A DNA stretch of 18,755 bases, from contig MU621415.1 of NCBI GenBank assembly GCA_025399215.1, positions 1-18,755 of the forward strand, in the 5' to 3' direction. Positions 18,425-18,755 of the stretch are shown in pieces. Within the stretch, counting starts at the first letter, position 1. Every line of letters begins with the position of its first letter. The translations under genes were made by a program, and so were the position numbers. This stretch comes from Globomyces pollinis-pini. Its lineage: Eukaryota > Chytridiomycota > Chytridiomycetes > Rhizophydiales > Globomycetaceae. The notes below the pieces were generated by a model. The model was not told the DNA's origin. It worked only from the letters and a program-made list of their open reading frames with translations, and made no database searches.

Positions 18425-18755
18425 ATTGCACATATCTGTATATTTTAATTGACTAAAATCGTTGGACCAATAATTTTTATACATCTTTTTACCATTTGTA
18501 ATTGATGAGTAGGAAAGCCTAAAAAAATTCAACCCATTGCATTTAAGGTATTCCTAATACAATCGAATCGCGTGGATTGATATTGTTACTGATATGCTAC
18601 AGCATAACCTCTACCCAACCCAAAGAAGAATTTACTTTCATGTGATAGTGTAGAGGTGATCAGTAATCGAGAATGTCTTCTAAACTGTTGTTTGTTAAGG
18701 ATAAGATTTTTTTTGGAATCAACTCTACATCTTTCTGATACTGCCCACCATTTCT
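18425..18755. other. 3' flank of the deacetylase gene
   Basis: An 8-bp inverted repeat (ACCTCTAC at 18607-18614, GTAGAGGT at 18650-18657) lies just before the possible minus-strand coding end. No clear poly(A) signal is seen after the deacetylase. The rest shows nothing distinctive. Confidence 0.4.
18660..18755 (-). CDS. Possible 3' end of a minus-strand gene running off the window
   Basis: From the right edge a minus-strand frame stays open for 31 codons and ends with a TGA at 18662-18660. Its last residues read ILSLTNNSLEDILDY. The mix of residues looks coding and the orientation would converge on the deacetylase gene (236 nt between stops). The fragment is too short to identify, and chance openness cannot be excluded. 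Confidence 0.3.
   Translation of the reverse strand, partial: RNGGQYQKDVELIPKKILSLTNNSLEDILDY

Overview
The window is nuclear DNA from a eukaryote, most likely an early-diverging fungus with a swimming, flagellated spore (chytrid-, Rozella- or aphelid-like grade). The evidence is an AT-rich sequence, a GPI-tailed chitin deacetylase, a pseudogene of the fungal/bacterial DUF4360 family, tRNAs of eukaryotic type, and CFAP65, a protein of the motile-cilium central apparatus that non-flagellated fungi lack. The species cannot be fixed from this sequence. No virus, intact transposon, CRISPR array or prokaryotic operon is visible.

The main feature is the gene architecture. Protein genes are cut by extremely short spliceosomal introns. 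I placed 45 of them in five genes (23-34 nt, mean about 28.8 nt), plus two less certain ones in the first gene. They start GTAA/GTAT/GTAG (rarely GTTT or GTAC), carry a CTAAC/CTAAT-like branch site just before the end, and finish in AG. Naive ORF calls break at each one. Removing them gives full-length proteins whose summed exon lengths are exact multiples of three.

Layout. 1-411 (+): 3' end of a sirtuin-like gene. 412-1821: no convincing gene. 1822-2440 (-): decayed DUF4360 gene. 2441-2912: unresolved coding-like patch. 2913-5255 (+): ArfGAP/UBA protein, 705 aa, 8 introns. 5480-11324 (+): CFAP65, 1711 aa, 25 introns. 11443-12565 (-): REX4 exonuclease, 322 aa, 5 introns, two of them abutting. 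12856-13461 (+): TRAPP subunit Bet5/TRAPPC1, 149 aa, 5 introns. 13973-14791 and 15142-15936 (+): two intronless paralogous membrane proteins that look like PAP2/IPC-synthase relatives without catalytic histidines. 16336-16485 (+): tRNA-Lys(CTT) and tRNA-Arg(ACG), 4 nt apart. 17223-18424 (+): chitin deacetylase, 382 aa, 2 introns. 18660-18755 (-): possible 3' end of another gene.

The genes do not form one pathway. ArfGAP and Bet5 both act in vesicle traffic, CFAP65 in the cilium, REX4 in RNA processing, and the deacetylase at the cell surface or wall. The intergenic stretches around the PAP2-like genes and tRNAs are rich in perfect short inverted repeats, some of which could be structured RNAs.
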